A stretch of 64,000 nt of DNA from the NCBI RefSeq assembly GCF_039535785.1, contig NZ_BAAAXV010000001.1, positions 434,001 to 498,000 of the forward strand. Reading direction: 5' to 3'. The DNA comes from Nonomuraea helvata (GTDB lineage Bacteria > Actinomycetota > Actinomycetes > Streptosporangiales > Streptosporangiaceae). A model generated the notes under the pieces. It searched no databases and was not told where the DNA came from. It saw only the letters and a list, made by a program, of their open reading frames with translations. Shown one piece after another: positions 61,022 through 64,000 of the stretch (its first letter is position 1; every line of letters begins with the position of its first letter). Both the position numbers and the translations under genes were made by a program.

Positions 61022-61407
61022 CGAGCCGCTGGACACCTGGAGAGGCGGCCGGCACCACCGGGTCGGTGCTGGTCAGTGTCACCGACTTCCAGGCCGACCG
61101 GCTGCGCGACCTGCCCGGCGTCTACCGGGCCGGGCTCTCCCTGCGCCGGGCCTGGCCCGACCTGCCCGGCGCGGTCGGCATGTGGCTCTGGACGGAGCCG
61201 CTGCGCGGCCGGTGCGGCTCGGTGTCGATCTGGCTGGACGAGCAGGCCCTGCGCCGGTTCGTCGGCCTGCCGGAGCACGTCGCCATCGTGCGGCGCTACC
61301 GCGGGCGGGGCCGGCTCAGGTCCACCACGTGGACGACCACACGGTCCGACCGCGGCGTCTGGGCCAAGGCCAGGGCCTACCTGTCCGAAGAGATCAGGAC
61401 TCCGTGA
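61015..61407 (+). CDS. small monooxygenase-like protein
   Basis: The 130-residue product starts at ATG 61015, overlapping the previous stop, and reads SVTDFQADRLRDLPGVYRAG, GAVGMWLWTEPLRGRCGSVS, WLDEQALRRFVGLPEHVAIV. It resembles the ferredoxin-like alpha/beta-barrel of small monooxygenases (spheroidene monooxygenase-like) by spacing only. It overlaps the patatin gene by GTGA. Confidence 0.6.
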   Translation: MLTSRWTPGEAAGTTGSVLVSVTDFQADRLRDLPGVYRAGLSLRRAWPDLPGAVGMWLWTEPLRGRCGSVSIWLDEQALRRFVGLPEHVAIVRRYRGRGRLRSTTWTTTRSDRGVWAKARAYLSEEIRTP

Positions 61408-62417
61408 CCGGCGGGCACGAGGTGCTGCGCGTCCTGGCCGACCGGGTCGGCCGCGGCAGCCGTCCCGGGCAGCGGCAGGACGGCTACCGGGTGGCCCTGG
61501 CCATCGAGGGCGGCGGCATGCGCGGCACGATCTCCGCCGGCATGGCCCTGGCCCTGCACGAGAGCGGGGTGGCGCACGCCTTCGACGCGGTCTACGGAGC
61601 GTCGGCAGGGGCCATCACCGGGGCCTGGCTGCTCAGCGGCACTCCCGAGCGCCTGACCGGCTGGGCCGAACCCGGCTACGCCAAGGCGATGATCCGTCCG
61701 TCCAACCTCCTGCGCGGCCGGCCGATGGTCGACGTGCGCAACCTGGTCGAGCACCTGTACCGCGAGGTGGCCTGGATGGACTTCGACGCCGTCCTGGCCA
61801 ATCCCGTCGAGTACCACCCGCTGGCCACCGACGTCCACACCGGGCGGTCCACCGACCTGCGCCCCTACCTGACCGGTCCCGTGGAACTGCGGCTGGCGCT
61901 GCGGGCCAGTGCCGCGCTGCCGTTCCTCGCCGGTCCGCCGGTCGAGCTGGCCGGCCGGTTCTACTACGACGCGGGACTCGCCGAGTCCATCCCGTACCGC
62001 ACCGCCCTGGCGCAAGGCGCCAGCCATGTCCTGGTCCTGCGGTCGCGTCCCGCCGCGCCCGGGACGGCCGCCCGCCGCGGGGCGCGACCCTCCTACGGAG
62101 CGCGCCTGATCGCCGCGACCGTTCTGCGGGGGTATCCCGAGGCGCTGCACCGGAGTTACCTCACGCGCGCCCACCGCCTGCTGCACGACGACGCGGTGCT
62201 CACGCGGTACGACCAACCGGCTCCCCCGGTGTCCCGCCTGCCCGTCGGCGGCCGGCCCCCGGCGGATCCGGCGGTCCTGTCCGTACGCCCCGGGCCCGGC
62301 ACCCCCCGCATCGGTCGCCTCACCCGCGACGGCGAACCGCTCAGGGCCGCGCTCGAAGCCGGGCGCGCGGCGGTCGACCGTCTGTTACGCCCGCTCGACC
62401 GGCTGACCGCCGGCTGA
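61404..62417 (+). CDS. patatin-like phospholipase
   Basis: The 337-residue protein begins at GTG 61404 and shows the patatin fold: oxyanion loop AIEGGGMRGTISAGM, nucleophile Ser in YGASAGAITG (GxSxG) and catalytic Asp in YYDAGLAESIPY. It should hydrolyse phospholipids or acyl lipids and lacks a signal peptide. It is co-transcribed with the DinB-like and SRPBCC genes. Confidence 0.88.
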   Translation: MTGGHEVLRVLADRVGRGSRPGQRQDGYRVALAIEGGGMRGTISAGMALALHESGVAHAFDAVYGASAGAITGAWLLSGTPERLTGWAEPGYAKAMIRPSNLLRGRPMVDVRNLVEHLYREVAWMDFDAVLANPVEYHPLATDVHTGRSTDLRPYLTGPVELRLALRASAALPFLAGPPVELAGRFYYDAGLAESIPYRTALAQGASHVLVLRSRPAAPGTAARRGARPSYGARLIAATVLRGYPEALHRSYLTRAHRLLHDDAVLTRYDQPAPPVSRLPVGGRPPADPAVLSVRPGPGTPRIGRLTRDGEPLRAALEAGRAAVDRLLRPLDRLTAG

Positions 62418-62451
62418 AGATTCCCCCCGCTACTCCCCTGGAGGTCACACC

Positions 62452-62967
62452 ATGGTCAAGTCGCTGCTGTACACCGGTCCGGCACTCGACGACCTGCACG
62501 AGCAGTACGCCAAGAAGGGCCGCATCGACGAACGGGCGGCGGTGCGCGCCCGCTGCGAGGTCGCCATCGACGCGCCGGTCGAGACGGTCTGGGACGTGCT
62601 GGCCACCCCGGCCGCCTGGTCCCGTATCGAACCGGCGATCCACGACGTGCGGTTGGACGGTGCGGTCGAGCCGGACACGTCGTTCTCGTGGGTCAACGGC
62701 AAGGCGAAGATCCAGTCCCGGTTCGCGGTGGTCCGCCGGGACGAGGAGCTCACGTGGACGGGCGTGAGCTCCGGCGCCCGAGCCGTCCACCGGCACCTGC
62801 TGCTGCGCCGGGCCGACGGCGGCACGGACCTGGAGGTCAGCGAGTCCATGGCCGGGCCGCTGCTCGGCCTGTTCTTCGGCGAGGCCAAGCTGCAGGCGGC
62901 GCTGACGTCCTGGACGGCCGGCATCAAGCGAGCCGCGGAGGACGTCGGGCGCGGCATCGCCTCCTGA
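62452..62967 (+). CDS. SRPBCC-family (START-like) protein
   Basis: The 171-residue protein has the helix-grip pattern RCEVAIDAPVETVWDVLATP, SRIEPAIHDVRLDG, and a C-terminal helix (LFFGEAKLQAALTSWTAGIK). Such proteins bind hydrophobic ligands in a cavity. GGAGG before ATG 62452 is clear. It ends the operon behind the TetR-regulated promoter, 34 nt after patatin. Confidence 0.82.
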   Translation: MVKSLLYTGPALDDLHEQYAKKGRIDERAAVRARCEVAIDAPVETVWDVLATPAAWSRIEPAIHDVRLDGAVEPDTSFSWVNGKAKIQSRFAVVRRDEELTWTGVSSGARAVHRHLLLRRADGGTDLEVSESMAGPLLGLFFGEAKLQAALTSWTAGIKRAAEDVGRGIAS

Positions 62968-62988
62968 ACGCCGACCTCGTCACCGTTG

Positions 62989-63005
62989 GGTGTACGACGT
63001 ACACC
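62989..63005. promoter_or_regulatory. TetR operator palindrome
   Basis: GGTGTAC-GAC-GTACACC is a perfect 7-bp inverted repeat; GTGTACAC (63019-63026) is a second smaller palindrome directly before the start codon. Confidence 0.75.
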
Positions 63006-63027
63006 TTGATGGTTTACTGTGTACACC

Positions 63028-63606
63028 GTGAGCACTTCGAACACAGCGGAGAAGATCGCCGTCGCTGCGCAGACCGTTCTCGTGAGCGAGGGTGTTCGGG
63101 CCGTGACCATGCGGCGGGTGGCCGACATGGTCGGCGTGTCCCCGATGGCCACCTACAAGCACTATCCGAGTCGCCAGGCGCTTCTCGACGCGGTGGCCGA
63201 GCGGGCTTTCCGCGAACTGGCCGAAGGGTGGGGAACCCGGGTCACGGGCGGCTCGTGGGAGGACCGGGCGTTCGGCCTCATGGAGGATTTTCTCGACTTC
63301 GCCCTGGGTCGGCCGCATCTGTACGGCTTCCTCATGACGGAGCGCCGCCCGCAGGCCCGTCGCTTCCCCGACGGCTTCGAAGACGGCGGGTCGCCGTTCA
63401 GCATGCTCGTCGTGCTGGTCGAGGAGGGCATGCGCGAGGGGCTGCTGCGCAAGGACGACCCGCTGGAGGTGACGCTGGCGCTGACGTCGTCCGTCCAAGG
63501 GCTCGTGCAGCTCTACCTCGGTGGCCGCATCGGCCTGGAGGAGGACGGCTTTCGCGGGTTGTGCGAGCGTACGGCGCGGAGGATCTTCGATGGCATCCGG
63601 GAGTGA
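63028..63606 (+). CDS. TetR/AcrR-family regulator
   Basis: The 192-residue protein has the TetR HTH (VTMRRVADMVGVSPMATYKH) and a C-terminal ligand domain of the TetR_C_33/WHG type (FALGRPHLYGFLMTERRPQA). I prefer GTG 63028 because the earlier in-frame GTG (63019) lies in the palindrome. It overlaps the alpha/beta-hydrolase gene by 17 nt, so the two are co-expressed. The operator at 62989 suggests autorepression. Confidence 0.88.
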   Translation: MSTSNTAEKIAVAAQTVLVSEGVRAVTMRRVADMVGVSPMATYKHYPSRQALLDAVAERAFRELAEGWGTRVTGGSWEDRAFGLMEDFLDFALGRPHLYGFLMTERRPQARRFPDGFEDGGSPFSMLVVLVEEGMREGLLRKDDPLEVTLALTSSVQGLVQLYLGGRIGLEEDGFRGLCERTARRIFDGIRE

Positions 63607-64000
63607 GCGGCGGCCCCGCTGGAAGCGCAGGGCGTGGATCGCGGGCGTGGCGGTCCTCGTCATCCTGGTCGCGGCGGCGGGGTACGGGGCCTGGTTCGGC
63701 AGCGAGCAGGCGATCGGGGTCGTGCACTACGGAACGAGCAACACCAGGGTGCTCACCGTGCAGGGTGATCTGGTGACGCTGGAGCAGACGCCGGAGTCCG
63801 GCAAGCCCGGCACGTACTGGCTGGAGTGGAGCGGCACGTACTCGATGCTCGGCGACGTCGTGTCGCGCGCTCCGGGCCGGGTGACGCGCAAGGTGCTGCG
63901 AGGCCCGACCCCTTCCGTGGGCACCCCCGGCTGGTTCGGCAACGTTCCGCCCGGCGATCCCGAAGTCGCCTGGGGGATCGGCTACACCGAGATCATGGTC
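63590..64000 (+). CDS. membrane-anchored alpha/beta hydrolase, N-terminal part (runs off right edge)
   Basis: The frame from ATG 63590 continues to the window end (137 codons). It has a basic N-terminus followed by one membrane helix (IAGVAVLVILVAAAGYG), then YGTSNTRVLTVQGDLVTLEQ, GTYWLEWSGTYSMLGDVVSR and GWFGNVPPGDPEVAWG, which match the region before the alpha/beta-hydrolase core in actinobacterial proteins of this type. The catalytic Ser is beyond the window. It overlaps the TetR gene by 17 nt. Confidence 0.6.
   Translation, partial: MASGSERRPRWKRRAWIAGVAVLVILVAAAGYGAWFGSEQAIGVVHYGTSNTRVLTVQGDLVTLEQTPESGKPGTYWLEWSGTYSMLGDVVSRAPGRVTRKVLRGPTPSVGTPGWFGNVPPGDPEVAWGIGYTEIMV

Noticed and set aside
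1..64000. tRNA, rRNA and riboswitch genes
   Set aside because: I found no cloverleaf, rRNA core or known riboswitch sequence by eye; a covariance-model search is needed to exclude small ncRNAs.

Overview
The window is high-GC DNA with the codon usage, GTG/TTG starts, leaderless promoters and regulator families of a filamentous actinobacterium. PcaIJFHG, PatB-like, DGPF/ECF42, IclR-IclR, F420/deazaflavin-type nitroreductase and mycothiol-linked DinB-like genes point to the Streptosporangiales or Streptomycetales; a Nonomuraea-like host is my guess, not something the sequence proves. I see no rRNA, tRNA, CRISPR array, transposase or phage gene.

Region 1 (1-29 kb) is a glycan-utilisation region. 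A ROK regulator (1208-2368) sits beside a truncated GH36 gene, a complete GH36 gene, a beta-helix (pectate-lyase-like) protein, two secreted polysaccharide-lyase-like paralogues and a GH97 enzyme. Divergent from GH97 run a shrunken GH29 fucosidase remnant, a sugar ABC importer and an aldo/keto reductase. The two divergent promoter regions, 9 kb apart, carry the same 27-bp box, so they probably form one ROK-controlled regulon; the second also has a 14-bp LacI-type palindrome. A PatB/MalY aminotransferase has been inserted between the importer and the reductase, flanked by 166-bp direct repeats. A second sugar operon (SBP, two permeases, GH106-like, clan-A hydrolase) diverges from a DeoR regulator. 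PhoD and a discoidin-domain protein follow. Several genes here are visibly decaying or rearranged.

Region 2 (29-41 kb) holds the first ECF42 sigma-factor/DGPF module, a cold-shock gene with strong hairpins around it, a DUF5994-STAS protein, a ferritin-like protein, a DUF2071 protein, an epoxide hydrolase, and a split two-component system around a membrane-anchored beta-lactamase-family hydrolase.

Region 3 (41-54 kb) carries the protocatechuate operon pcaI-J-F-H-G with a divergent double-IclR regulator, then two overlapping STAND/LuxR-type ATPase genes of which only the first has an HTH, a nitroreductase, a GNAT acetyltransferase and a frameshifted MmyB-type regulator.

Region 4 (54-64 kb) has a ZIP-like membrane protein with a DivIVA-domain protein, the second ECF42 module (with a RibD/DHFR-like enzyme), three TetR genes each next to a palindromic operator and small enzyme genes, and a partial alpha/beta hydrolase at the right edge. 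The two ECF42 operons share a promoter of identical spacing (CTGTCC-N15-GTTCGTC), which defines their probable autoregulatory site.
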